Source of the DNA: VBAS01 sp964444975
GTDB taxonomy: Bacteria; Bacteroidota; Bacteroidia; Chitinophagales; Chitinophagaceae
NCBI GenBank assembly: GCA_964444975.1
Contig: CAYUJD010000041.1
Span: 1 to 30,271, forward strand
Direction: 5' to 3'
Length of the DNA stretch: 30,271 nucleotides
In this document: positions 8,047 to 16,228 of the stretch, in pieces
Layout: each line of letters begins with the position of its first letter
Position numbering within the stretch: position 1 is the first letter of the stretch
The notes under the pieces: model-generated
Seen by the model: the letters and a program-made list of their open reading frames with translations, nothing else
Databases searched by the model: none
Told to the model about the DNA's origin: nothing
Position numbers and translations under genes: made by a program

Positions 8047-9096
8047 ATGAGATACACGTTTTTTAAATATATAATGGGGGCCGCAGTGTTGCTGGCTGCA
8101 GTAAGTGCCGATGCCCAGCTTCGTGGAAGAGGAAGAAAGACAACCCAGCAGCCCCAGGATACCGTCCCTGTTCAGAATGTTCAGCAGGTAACCAACCCGG
8201 CAGAAACGGGGAAATATAACCCCTATGGCAATATTCCCATAAAAATGGCGCCGGCAGTAGGAGGATTTAATGATACAACCAAAATATCGTTGCGCAATGA
8301 CGGGGCTACAATAAAGGATGTATTTAAAGAACGAATTCCGCTTACCTATGAATTTTTGCGGGCCGACGATGCCCTGTATACACAACGGGTGTGGAGAGAA
8401 ATAGATATACGTGAAAAAATAAACCTGCCGTTCCGCTACCAGGCCAATGATGATAACGGCGACCAGCGCTTTGTAAGCATACTGGTAAATGCAGTAAGGC
8501 AGGAATTGAAAAAAGGAAACGCCATTGCTTTCAGCGCCGAGGACGACCGCTTTACCACTTTTCTTGATTCAGCCGCGTTTGAAAAAGCGCTGGGTGGCGA
8601 TAATGTATGCGATACGCTGCCCGTGTACAACATTTATGACCCCACAAAGATTGACAGCTTTGTAGTTACCTGCCCCAAGCTTAACCCTGATGATATTGTA
8701 AAGTTCAGGATAAAAGAAGAATGGGTATTTGACCGTGAAGCCAGCCGTATGTTTGTAAGAATATTGGGCATTGCTCCCTGCAAAACCCAGTTTGCACCGG
8801 ATGGCAAAACAGAAAGAGGCGTTTCGCCTTTGTTCTGGATTTATTATCCCGATCTCAGGGGCGTGCTTGCCCGGCACGAAGTGTATAATCCGAAAAATAT
8901 GGGTATCAGCCGCATGACCTGGGAAGAATTATTAGAAGCAAGAATGTTCAGCAGCTATGTTGTAAAATCTACTCTTGACAACCCAATGAATAAGTTTTTA
9001 AGAACACTCATCAACGATCCGATTCTTCGCCTGCTTGAAGGTGAAAACATTAAGGATAAGATTTTCAATTACGAACAGAATCTCTGGTCGTACTAA
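8047..9096 (+). CDS. gldN: type IX secretion ring protein GldN (PorN)
   Basis: GldN associates with GldK in the periplasmic ring of the type IX secretion system. The 349-residue protein begins with a signal peptide (hydrophobic run at about 8-22, probable cleavage after Ala-Asp-Ala at about 21-23). An Arg-Gly and Gln/Pro-rich linker follows, then the conserved globular domain with ADDALYTQRVWREIDIREKINLP-type sequence near residues 100-121. Later stretches such as KFRIKEEWVFDR and a C-terminal MTWEELLEARMFSSYVVKS region are also characteristic. It starts 7 bp after gldM and ends the operon 24 bp before a strong terminator. Confidence 0.94.
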   Translation: MRYTFFKYIMGAAVLLAAVSADAQLRGRGRKTTQQPQDTVPVQNVQQVTNPAETGKYNPYGNIPIKMAPAVGGFNDTTKISLRNDGATIKDVFKERIPLTYEFLRADDALYTQRVWREIDIREKINLPFRYQANDDNGDQRFVSILVNAVRQELKKGNAIAFSAEDDRFTTFLDSAAFEKALGGDNVCDTLPVYNIYDPTKIDSFVVTCPKLNPDDIVKFRIKEEWVFDREASRMFVRILGIAPCKTQFAPDGKTERGVSPLFWIYYPDLRGVLARHEVYNPKNMGISRMTWEELLEARMFSSYVVKSTLDNPMNKFLRTLINDPILRLLEGENIKDKIFNYEQNLWSY

Positions 9097-9120
9097 TATT
9101 ATTAATCGTAAATTTACTAA

Positions 9121-9150
9121 CAGTCCCGGTTTAACCGGGGCTGTTTTTTT
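9121..9150 (+). terminator. rho-independent terminator of the gldKLMN operon
   Basis: The arms CAGTCCCGG at 9121-9129 and CCGGGGCTG at 9135-9143 pair over nine positions, with one T-G wobble. Seven T follow. It lies 24 nt past the gldN stop. Confidence 0.9.
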
Positions 9151-9266
9151 ATGTTGTAATAGAACTGAATCTTGATAAACAGAGTAAAAAATACCCTGTA
9201 GCGGATATAGGAATTGTCAATATTTGTTGTACTTTTATTTCGGTTTTTCATAGGATATTGGATTTT

Positions 9267-9307
9267 AAAAACGGGGCTGGATTTCTATCCGGGCCCCATT
9301 TTTTTAC
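9267..9307. terminator. bidirectional terminator before the uvrC 3' end
   Basis: GGGGC at 9273-9277 and GGAT at 9279-9282 pair with ATCC at 9287-9290 and GCCCC at 9293-9297, with a small bulge. The stem is followed by A plus seven T on the plus strand and by GTTTTT on the minus strand. It can therefore stop transcripts from both gldKLMN read-through and uvrC. The 9151-9266 stretch shows no gene. Confidence 0.65.
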
Positions 9308-9325
9308 CCCCGCCCCTAAAGGGGA
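9306..9325. repeat. REP-like hairpin CCCC-TAAA-GGGG
   Basis: A GC-rich palindrome, CCCCTAAAGGGG at 9313-9324, lies between the bidirectional terminator and the uvrC stop. From memory this core is a frequent intergenic element in Bacteroidota genomes. It also resembles the GCCCC-loop-GGGGC hairpins flanking the transposase near 22200-22800. Copy number cannot be tested from one window. Confidence 0.4.
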
Positions 9326-9346
9326 ATTCGGAAAATGCCTGAGACT

Positions 9347-11158
9347 TTATGCCTGCTTACTTCGTTCGAAATAATCTTTCAGAATCTTTGCTTTTGATTT
9401 TCCAACAACAGAAGCCAATGCTTCCCTGGTTTGTTGTTTGATATTGTTAACAGAACGGAATTCCTTCAACAACCGGTTCGCAGTTTCTTTTCCAAAACCT
9501 TTTATCTGTTCCAGTTCGTTTTTAAAAGTGCCTTTGCTTCTTTTCCTGCGGTGAAAGCTGATGCCAAAGCGGTGCACCTCATCCCTGATGCGCCTGATAA
9601 GTTTCAGGCTATCGCTTTTGAAAGGCAGCTTTATGGATTCTTTATCACCGGTAAAAAAAATCTCTTCTTCATTTTTAGCCAGCCCTATGAGGGTAGTTCT
9701 ATTTGAAGCATTCAATTGCTGCAAAGCTTCCGATGCGGCGCTGAGCTGACCTTTTCCTCCGTCAATAATCACCAGCTGCGGCCAGGGAAGATTTTCTTCC
9801 AGCACTCGTTTATACCGGCGGTAAACGGCTTCCTTCATCGTGGCAAAATCATTTATCCCTTCTACCGTTTTTACATTGAAATGCCTGTAATCTTTTTTAC
9901 TTGGCTCCCCGTTTTTAAAACAAACCATGGCCGACACCGGGTAGGCGCCCTGGAAATTTGAATTGTCAAAGCACTCGATATGTAAAGGCACGTGCGGCAA
10001 CAATAAATCAGCCTGAATCTTTTTCAGCAAATCCGGTTTATCCTCCTCTTTTTTATCCAGCTTCAGTCTTTGTTTCTGCCCCAGTTCTTCAATAAAATAG
10101 CGGGCATTTTTTTCTGAAAGCTCCAGCAGTTTTTTTTTGTCGCCGCTTTTGGGTACGGTGATGGTGATTTCTTTTTCAGGGTAATCAATGGAAAAAGGAA
10201 GTATGATTTCTTTGGCCGTGCTGTGAAAGGAGCTGCGCAGTTGCCCTGCTGCAAAGGCAAGAATCTCAGCCTCGGTCTCGTCAAGAAAATTTTCGGTAAG
10301 AATGGTTTTGGTTTGCACAATGGTGCCGTTTTGCACCATCAGGTAATTGATGTAAGCTTTGTCATCGGATTTTACTATGGAAAACACATCCAGCTCCGAT
10401 AGCCGGGGATTGGCCACCACCGATTTTGCCTGGTAATTTTTCAGAAAATCTATTTTCTTTTTTATCACCTCTGCTTTTTCAAACTCCAGCTTTTCGGACA
10501 GCTGTTTCATTTCCTTTTTGAAATGACTTATGACAGGATTCAGGTTCCCTTTCAACAGGTTTTTTAGTTGTTCAATGCCTTCCCTGTAATCATGCTCTGT
10601 CTGCAAGCCCTCGCAGGGGCCCTTGCAGTTGCCAAGATGGTATTCAAGGCAAACCTTGAATTTCTTTTTTTCAATATTGCGTTGCGTAAGGTTCAGTGTG
10701 CAAGTACGCAGGGGAATCGTGTGCCTGATGAAACCCAGCAGCTCCCTTACTTTTTGCACCGAGGTATAAGGACCGAGGTATTCAGAACCGTCATCAAGCA
10801 GCCTGCGGGTGAGAAACACTCTCGGGAAGGGTTCATTTTTTATAACAATAAAAGGATACGACTTATCATCTTTGAGATTTATATTAAAACGAGGCTGAAA
10901 TTTTTTTATCAGTGAATTTTCCAAAAAGAATGCATCCTGCTCCGAATTGACAATGGTAAACTCGATGTGGTGAATGCGCCTGACCAGTTCATGGGTTTTG
11001 TAGCTCACCAGGTTTTTATTGAAATAGGAGCTCACCCGCTTGCGCAAATCTTTTGCCTTGCCTACATACAGCAGTTCCCGGTTGCTGTCATAGTATTTAT
11101 AAATGCCCGGTTGCCGGGGGATTGTTTGAACAATATTTTGAAACTCTGTTGCTGTCAT
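9347..11158 (-). CDS. uvrC: excinuclease ABC subunit C
   Basis: UvrC makes both incisions around DNA lesions in nucleotide excision repair after UvrA/UvrB recognition. The 603-residue protein has the full domain order. The GIY-YIG nuclease domain shows PGIY at 17-20 and YVGKAK at 31-36, with a downstream KFQPRFNINLKDDKSYP signature. A UVR (UvrB-binding) helix pair lies near 200-240. The RNase H-like endonuclease domain carries IECFDNSNFQG, VIIDGGKGQLSAA and HRFGISFHRRKR. A helix-hairpin-helix tail shows IKGFGKETANRLLKEF. Length is normal. It lies 30 bp downstream of a lipoprotein gene on the same strand and may be co-transcribed or use the near-consensus -7 box at 11167. Confidence 0.97.
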   Translation of the reverse strand: MTATEFQNIVQTIPRQPGIYKYYDSNRELLYVGKAKDLRKRVSSYFNKNLVSYKTHELVRRIHHIEFTIVNSEQDAFFLENSLIKKFQPRFNINLKDDKSYPFIVIKNEPFPRVFLTRRLLDDGSEYLGPYTSVQKVRELLGFIRHTIPLRTCTLNLTQRNIEKKKFKVCLEYHLGNCKGPCEGLQTEHDYREGIEQLKNLLKGNLNPVISHFKKEMKQLSEKLEFEKAEVIKKKIDFLKNYQAKSVVANPRLSELDVFSIVKSDDKAYINYLMVQNGTIVQTKTILTENFLDETEAEILAFAAGQLRSSFHSTAKEIILPFSIDYPEKEITITVPKSGDKKKLLELSEKNARYFIEELGQKQRLKLDKKEEDKPDLLKKIQADLLLPHVPLHIECFDNSNFQGAYPVSAMVCFKNGEPSKKDYRHFNVKTVEGINDFATMKEAVYRRYKRVLEENLPWPQLVIIDGGKGQLSAASEALQQLNASNRTTLIGLAKNEEEIFFTGDKESIKLPFKSDSLKLIRRIRDEVHRFGISFHRRKRSKGTFKNELEQIKGFGKETANRLLKEFRSVNNIKQQTREALASVVGKSKAKILKDYFERSKQA

Positions 11159-11166
11159 TTCTCGTA

Positions 11167-11174
11167 CAATAGTA
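11167..11174 (-). promoter_or_regulatory. near-consensus -7 box (TACTATTG) for uvrC
   Basis: On the minus strand TACTATTG differs from TAnnTTTG at one position. It ends 8 nt before the uvrC ATG, the same spacing as the DUF4271 box at 99. Confidence 0.35.
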
Positions 11175-11188
11175 GCTGCACACAGTAA

Positions 11189-11749
11189 TTATTGCCATTC
11201 CACCTTGATGATTTTCGATTTTTCCGCTTCCTTATCCGATCGGGAAATATAGGCTACCTGGAAAAACCTGTCCACCTGCCAGAACAACCGCTGCTGCGAC
11301 AAGCTATCATTACCTGACAAATAGCGGTCAATGTAGATGCTTTGCACCTTGCCGTTATTAATATTGTCGAGGCCCACAATAATAATTTGCTTTTGTATTT
11401 CCGCATCTTCATCTTTGGCGGTGCTGGTAATGCTAAGGATATTTTGCTCTGCATCCAGCAGGCGTTCTTCTTCGTAGCTGTTTCTGAATTTATCTTCCGC
11501 TATATCGGGCAACGAGAGAAAAGCAGAAGCATAAAACCTGATATCTTCCCGCTTTACCCAGGCGGTATCGGTATGTCCGCTTTCCATTTCATATCTGGTT
11601 ACCTGGTAAAGCGAAGTGTCAAGATGATTCAGCTGGCCTTTGATGATGGATATGGCTGATATAGCCGGCTCTTCCGGTTTTTTACTTTTCATTTTGCAGG
11701 CAGCAAGAGAAAATAAAATAAAAATCACCGGGTACAATTCTTTTTTCAT
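11189..11749 (-). CDS. hypothetical lipoprotein
   Basis: I do not recognise a family for this 186-residue protein. It starts with a clear lipoprotein signal: Lys2-Lys3, a hydrophobic run and lipobox Leu-Ala-Ala-Cys18. A Lys-rich linker follows. The mature part is a mixed alpha/beta domain with acidic and polar character. It includes a WVKREDIRFYASAFLSLPDI segment and a C-terminal RLFWQVDRFFQVAYIS stretch that looks like a beta-meander. It is probably exported and anchored in a membrane. It lies 95 bp downstream of the beta-barrel gene, separated by a hairpin, and 30 bp upstream of uvrC. Confidence 0.8.
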   Translation of the reverse strand: MKKELYPVIFILFSLAACKMKSKKPEEPAISAISIIKGQLNHLDTSLYQVTRYEMESGHTDTAWVKREDIRFYASAFLSLPDIAEDKFRNSYEEERLLDAEQNILSITSTAKDEDAEIQKQIIIVGLDNINNGKVQSIYIDRYLSGNDSLSQQRLFWQVDRFFQVAYISRSDKEAEKSKIIKVEWQ

Positions 11750-11783
11750 GCCATAAATTTAAATGAAAACAGTTCCCAAAAGC

Positions 11784-11818
11784 AATTATCCCGGCAGTTG
11801 AATGCAGCCGGGATAATT
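11784..11818 (-). terminator. terminator after the TM/beta-barrel gene
   Basis: A perfect 12-bp stem pairs AATTATCCCGGC at 11784-11795 with GCCGGGATAATT at 11807-11818 around an 11-nt loop. On the minus strand it is followed by GCTTTT, a weak T-tract. It lies in the only gap between this gene and the lipoprotein gene. Confidence 0.6.
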
Positions 11819-11844
11819 TGTGAAAACAGCACAGTTAGTATCGG

Positions 11845-13221
11845 TTACTGTTTTTTGTTGAGGGTAGCTCCCACTTTTAGCCCGATGGCAAATAAATTCT
11901 CTTTTACAGGATACCCGCTTACAAAACTTGAAAGGTGCTGGTAACGCAAATGCGGGCCAGCCTGCCATTTAATTCTTCCGGTACTGTACGAAACGAATGT
12001 TCCTATGCCGGTGCTAATGTTCCAGCGGCGCATCAGGTCAGGAAATTTTGCATAGTTTTTATAATCGCTTGAAATCAGGTAGGCCCTGTCACCGATAACA
12101 TATGTTGGCTGCACGGTGCCGCTGATTCCCCAGGTGATATTCTTTTTCTCAGCAAGAATAATTTCGGCGCCTACCGGGAAAGCTACCTGGAAATAAAAGT
12201 TCTCCAGCCAGTTGGGTGTATTGCCGTTGAAGTTCCGGTAGTTGGTTAATGCGGCCAGAGAATCCGTATAGTACCCACTGCTGATGGCTACAGTTGCTAT
12301 CTCTGTGGGATGGGTGTATGCCCGTATGCCGTACCGGTTAATGTTGAACTGGAAACCGGTTTTCAGGGAAAACCTGTGGTTGACACTGTAACGGCCTTCA
12401 ATACCCAATTCAAGTCCCATGGCGGGTTTGTGCGTCACTACATTATTTACATCAATGTACTGCGAGTAGCTAAAAGCGCCATACCCGTTTGAGTTTTTAT
12501 TTTCTGTAAGCTTCCTGTAACTTATACTTGGCGTAAAATAAACCTGGGCTGTAAACCGGGCCTGCTTTTTCGGAATTATAACCGGCGCATTTTGCGAAGC
12601 CAGCGCCAGCAGCGTTTCAGTTATCTTTTTTTGCGTTTCTTCATCCACTACTGATTGCCCAGCCAGTGAGGTTTTAATTACTGCATCAGGAACTGTTGCT
12701 TCTATTGTCAACGGGCTTTTTGAATCGTAAGCTGCGAGATTGAGTGTTGATTGTTCTGTGTCAACCGGGTAATTTCCATCATCTGTATTTTCAACCGCTT
12801 CACCCGGTTCAGTTGTCAAATTATTTTTTATTAAAGTTTCATCAGCCTGTGCATTTAATGAGGCGATGGAAACTGTTTCCGGGCGGGGCAATGAATTTTT
12901 ATTTCCGGAAACGGGTGCAGATGTTTCTTCTGCCTGGCGAATAACACCTGTCATTTCATGCTGTGTGATTGACGGGGTAAGCCGGGTGTTGTTTTCCGCT
13001 GAAGAAATTGACTTTTTATCAGTGGAATTATTAAATACTATTAAGAAAACCACCGAAGCAGTCAGCAGCAACAGCAATGTGGTAAAGCCATACCATATAC
13101 GGCGGGTATGCAGTGCAGAGTGAATTCCTTTCCAAACCTTTTCGGAGGGATACATCCGGTATTGGTTGGCGTTCTCTCTCAGCAGTTTCTCAAATTCTCC
13201 ATTGTTGTATTGTCTCTCCAT
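11845..13221 (-). CDS. ECF-linked membrane protein: anti-sigma-like N-terminus, one TM, C-terminal beta-barrel domain
   Basis: The protein has 458 residues. Residues 1-40 are a charged cytoplasmic-looking segment (ENANQYRMYPSEKVWKGIHSALH) resembling the N-terminal part of proteins encoded next to ECF sigma factors in Chitinophagaceae. One strong membrane helix follows (about 43-63). Residues 65-210 are Ser/Thr/Asn-rich and probably disordered. Residues 215-458 look like an outer-membrane beta-barrel domain with alternating hydrophobic strands, for example FTAQVYFTPSISYRKL, GLELGIEGRYSVNHRFSLKTGFQFNI and LFAIGLKVGATLNKK at the end. It starts 36 bp after the sigma factor gene, so co-transcription is likely. 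By position it may regulate that sigma factor, but this is inferred. A canonical zinc anti-sigma motif is absent. Confidence 0.75.
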   Translation of the reverse strand: MERQYNNGEFEKLLRENANQYRMYPSEKVWKGIHSALHTRRIWYGFTTLLLLLTASVVFLIVFNNSTDKKSISSAENNTRLTPSITQHEMTGVIRQAEETSAPVSGNKNSLPRPETVSIASLNAQADETLIKNNLTTEPGEAVENTDDGNYPVDTEQSTLNLAAYDSKSPLTIEATVPDAVIKTSLAGQSVVDEETQKKITETLLALASQNAPVIIPKKQARFTAQVYFTPSISYRKLTENKNSNGYGAFSYSQYIDVNNVVTHKPAMGLELGIEGRYSVNHRFSLKTGFQFNINRYGIRAYTHPTEIATVAISSGYYTDSLAALTNYRNFNGNTPNWLENFYFQVAFPVGAEIILAEKKNITWGISGTVQPTYVIGDRAYLISSDYKNYAKFPDLMRRWNISTGIGTFVSYSTGRIKWQAGPHLRYQHLSSFVSGYPVKENLFAIGLKVGATLNKKQ

Positions 13222-13257
13222 AAACCAGTCGGTGATTCAGGATCGGATTAATAAATT

Positions 13258-13839
13258 TTACCTGCTGCCTGCCAATACTACCCAATCAGTTTGCGGCTTC
13301 GGCTTCTGCAGTATTTTTTTTCTAATCAGTATTTCTTCCAGCATGGTTTTGGCCCTCGTGTACTGGCTGCGACTGGTGCTTTCCTCAATATCCAGCAACA
13401 TTGCAATCTCACGATGGGTGTAGCCTTCAATAGCGTATAAGTTAAGAACTGTGCGATAACCCAGCGGCAGCAACCGAATACATTCCACCACCTGCTTGGC
13501 TTGTATGATGGAGGGCACCATTTCTTCTCTTACCTGCAAGCCGCTTGCATGAATGATGTCCACGCTTTCATTGAACTTCTTGTTTCTCTTCAGGATATTG
13601 ATGCAGGTATGTACGATGATTCTTCTTATCCACCCTTCAAATGCTCCCCTGTTTTCGAACGTGTGTATTTGCAGAAAAACTTTGATGAAACCTTCCTGCA
13701 ACATGTCTTCAGCATCTTCACGGTTATGAGCGAAGCGATAACAAACTGCCAGCATCTTTGGGCTGTACCGGTTGTACAATTCCCGCTGAGCTGTGGCATC
13801 GTTTTTTAAACAGCCTTGTAAAATGGCTTCCTCGGTCAT
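13258..13839 (-). CDS. ECF-family RNA polymerase sigma-70 factor
   Basis: This 193-residue protein has the two-domain ECF layout and nothing more. Sigma-70 region 2 spans about residues 15-85, with LYNRYSPKMLAVCYRF, the core-binding DAEDMLQEGFIKVF and the -10 recognition stretch FEGWIRRIIVHTCINILKR. Region 4 spans about 115-170, with LPLGYRTVLNLYAIEGYTHREIAMLLDI followed by the helix STSRSQYTRAKTMLEEIL. It would direct RNA polymerase to a dedicated promoter set. It precedes the TM/beta-barrel gene by 36 bp and follows the TonB receptor gene. Three copies of an octamer lie in its upstream region, a possible site of self-regulation. Its regulon cannot be read from this window. Confidence 0.95.
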   Translation of the reverse strand: MTEEAILQGCLKNDATAQRELYNRYSPKMLAVCYRFAHNREDAEDMLQEGFIKVFLQIHTFENRGAFEGWIRRIIVHTCINILKRNKKFNESVDIIHASGLQVREEMVPSIIQAKQVVECIRLLPLGYRTVLNLYAIEGYTHREIAMLLDIEESTSRSQYTRAKTMLEEILIRKKILQKPKPQTDWVVLAGSR

Positions 13840-13857
13840 AACCGCCGTTTGGTTGCC

Positions 13858-13920
13858 TGTAAATTAGACAATTTTTACATTCAAAAGCTGCACAAAATGT
13901 AAATTTTCAGGCTGTAAATT
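13858..13920 (-). promoter_or_regulatory. repeated TGTAAATT motif upstream of the ECF sigma gene
   Basis: TGTAAATT occurs at 13858-13865, 13898-13905 and 13913-13920. TTTACATT at 13874-13881 forms an inverted pair with AATGTAAA at 13896-13903. All lie within 81 bp of the sigma factor start. They may be operator or promoter boxes. No TAnnTTTG box is present. Confidence 0.4.
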
Positions 13921-13960
13921 CCCCGCCCCGCCTTTACTGACATTAAAAAGCGGGCTGGGG
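13921..13960 (-). terminator. possible terminator after the TonB receptor gene
   Basis: CCCC and CCCGC at 13921-13931 pair with GCGGG and GGGG at 13950-13960, leaving a 2-bp internal mismatch. There is no good T-tract on the minus strand, so termination may be partial and let transcription pass into the sigma factor gene. Confidence 0.4.
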
Positions 13961-13972
13961 ATAAATAGTTGT

Positions 13973-16180
13973 TTAAAAGGATGCCCGAAGGGCAATGACG
14001 AAATTCCTGCCCGGGGCTGAAAAACCCGAGGCAAAGGGCCGGTAGTTGCGGTCAAATATATTTTCAATGGCAAACTGGAGCCGGAGTATTTTGTTTATAG
14101 AAATACTATTTCGCCAGTTTAGTGTAAACCAGGATGGCGAGCCATCGGGTGTGGCATACTGCTGGTTGTCTTCACCATCAGGGTTATAGTTTTTTATTCT
14201 TTTCCACCCGTTGAACAGCGAATAAACCTCGGTTTCAAATTTCGGATGCTCATATTTCAGGCTGGTTTTTCCATACACCGGTGGTATATGATCCTGCGGA
14301 GTTTTGCTGCCGTTGGCATTTTTAAACCGGCCGTATGTGTATGTTATTGTTGTAAAAAAAGAAAGCTCTTTGGTGAAATCAACCTGGATATTTGAGTTAA
14401 ATCCATACGTGTAAGCTTTTTTTACATTTCGGTTTGCATATACGGCAACGGGTACACCGTTGTATTGTATTGAATCCTGGCCATTGAGCTGAAAGGGCGC
14501 CAGCCCGATTGCATTCCGGAACAGCGTATAAAAACCGGTGAATTCGAATTTTATTCTTTGAGCAATTAATTGTGTGACCCCAAGATCGAAATTATAGGTG
14601 TATTCGGGTTTTATTCCGGGGTTAGGGATAATTACTCTTTTTAATGCTGTGCTTGATTCAAATATTCTTGCCAGGTCGTCAATATTCGGATGGCGGAAAC
14701 CGGAAGAAAGACCTGCCGTAAAACGGAATTCTTCCGAAGGCAGGTAAACGAGCCCCAGGTTGCCGGTTACGGCTGCATTGTTTTGTTTTATTTCAGTAAA
14801 TGGCAGATTGAAGAAAGAATTATCTGCAATGGTTGAATGCAGGAAAACTGCATTTATCCTGGCACCGTCGTTCAGAATAATTTTACCATCATTCAGTTTT
14901 ACCAGGTGCTGGGCATACACCCCGAAATAATTCATTTTGTTTTTTCCATTGGGATACCGGCTGTCAAGCGGCGACACAGTGCCTGTTTGCAGGTTGGTTC
15001 TGCCGGCCACTGATTTTACATCGTTCAGTTGACCATCGGCTCCGATGGTGATTTCGTGGTTCTTCCATTTTTTTCTTGTGTCAAAAATAAAACCCCCTAT
15101 TTCCAGCTGCTCTTTTCTTTTATCAAAGCGGTCGTAACGCCGGTACTCCCGCTGGTGCCTGCTTTCTTCCATATCCTGGTAGTGGACATTCATCCGCAAT
15201 TGGTTAAAAAAGCCTGCAGAGATGACATTCAGTTCATAAGCGGCCAGCCACCTGGTTTGCGGACCGTAGTACCATTCTGCAAAACGAAGTGTGCCGTTTC
15301 GTTCCTCCTGCAACCGGTCGTACCGCGGCACGCGGGATGAATTGGAGTGCTGCAGGTTGAGTGAATGTGAAATCTTTTCCGATTGCCTGAACAAGAATTT
15401 CTGGGTTAAATCCCATTGTTTATAGCCTGAAAATTTCTGTACCCGGTCGTCCGGATTATTTACAATAGAATCCATCCCATTGATGCCTGCAATGTACCGG
15501 CTGCGTCTGCCGAAGCCCGGGTACTTAACAGGGTAATTGTTTCCCATTTTCAAATCGCCGAAAAAACTGTAGGTATAGGATTGCAGCCAGCCGAATCTTT
15601 TTCCCCCGGTACTTAAATTGAAATGAACAGTCTTTTCGTTGTTTGCCGAGCTGAAGCGGCCAAAAAACATACCGGCAGTACGTATTTTACCGGTGGTGGA
15701 AAGTTGCGGCGATTTTGTGCGCAGGTGGATCACCCCGCCAAGGGCATCGCTGCCATAAAGCGTGGAAGCAGGGCCATACAACACTTCCACTCTTTCCAGC
15801 ATGTTTTGATCCACCGTGATTACATTTTGCAAATGACCGGCACGGTAAATGGCATTGTTCATACGGATGCCGTCAATCACCAGCAGCACACGGCTGGCCT
15901 CAAAGCCGCGCAGTACCGGGCTGCTGCCGCCCTGCTGGCTTTTTTGTACAAATACATTACCCGTACTGCTGAGCAGGTCACCTGTACTTTGCGCATTGGC
16001 AGTGGCAATGGCCTTTGCCGTGATTATGTCTATTTTCTGGTTTACATTTTTTTTCCGTTCGGCAAATTTGTTGGCAGAAACCACCACTTCGCCAAGCGTC
16101 TTTTCGCTCAGGGTATCTTCCTGTGCATATATAAATGATGAAGCAAGCTGCAGGGCTGCAGGCAGTAAATATTTTTTCAT
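13973..16180 (-). CDS. TonB-dependent receptor, haemoglobin/transferrin/lactoferrin type
   Basis: This outer-membrane receptor imports an iron or haem ligand using TonB energy. The 735-residue protein starts with a signal peptide (cleavage near Tyr-Ala-Gln, about 18-20). A TonB-box-like segment and EVVVSANKF precede the plug. The plug (about 45-155) contains LRGFEASRVLLVIDGIRMNNAIYRAGHLQ written across 90-120 and RVEVLYGPASTLYGSDALGGVIHL after it, which are characteristic of the haemoglobin/transferrin receptor subfamily. Barrel strands fill the rest and the chain ends in Phe, as expected for outer-membrane insertion. There is no N-terminal carboxypeptidase-like domain. The upstream haem-binding gene supports a haem role. 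A 13-bp palindrome sits 2 nt before the ATG. Confidence 0.92.
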   Translation of the reverse strand: MKKYLLPAALQLASSFIYAQEDTLSEKTLGEVVVSANKFAERKKNVNQKIDIITAKAIATANAQSTGDLLSSTGNVFVQKSQQGGSSPVLRGFEASRVLLVIDGIRMNNAIYRAGHLQNVITVDQNMLERVEVLYGPASTLYGSDALGGVIHLRTKSPQLSTTGKIRTAGMFFGRFSSANNEKTVHFNLSTGGKRFGWLQSYTYSFFGDLKMGNNYPVKYPGFGRRSRYIAGINGMDSIVNNPDDRVQKFSGYKQWDLTQKFLFRQSEKISHSLNLQHSNSSRVPRYDRLQEERNGTLRFAEWYYGPQTRWLAAYELNVISAGFFNQLRMNVHYQDMEESRHQREYRRYDRFDKRKEQLEIGGFIFDTRKKWKNHEITIGADGQLNDVKSVAGRTNLQTGTVSPLDSRYPNGKNKMNYFGVYAQHLVKLNDGKIILNDGARINAVFLHSTIADNSFFNLPFTEIKQNNAAVTGNLGLVYLPSEEFRFTAGLSSGFRHPNIDDLARIFESSTALKRVIIPNPGIKPEYTYNFDLGVTQLIAQRIKFEFTGFYTLFRNAIGLAPFQLNGQDSIQYNGVPVAVYANRNVKKAYTYGFNSNIQVDFTKELSFFTTITYTYGRFKNANGSKTPQDHIPPVYGKTSLKYEHPKFETEVYSLFNGWKRIKNYNPDGEDNQQYATPDGSPSWFTLNWRNSISINKILRLQFAIENIFDRNYRPFASGFSAPGRNFVIALRASF

Positions 16181-16182
16181 CG

Positions 16183-16195
16183 ACTGTATTACAGT
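16183..16195 (-). promoter_or_regulatory. perfect 13-bp palindrome before the TonB receptor start
   Basis: ACTGTA and TACAGT flank a single base and end 2 nt before the ATG on the minus strand. It could be a repressor operator or a short hairpin covering the ribosome-binding region. Confidence 0.35.
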
Positions 16196-16228
16196 TGCAG
16201 TGAAGAAATAATAAACCTTGAAAAAATA

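Noticed and set aside
9151..9266. Small RNA or tRNA gene between gldN and uvrC
   Set aside because: No cloverleaf, conserved RNA motif or promoter box was found; only terminators and a short repeat are visible.
15623..16138. 171-codon plus-strand frame opposite the TonB receptor plug
   Set aside because: The opposite strand encodes conserved plug motifs; the antisense peptide is Cys/His/Arg-rich without domain features.
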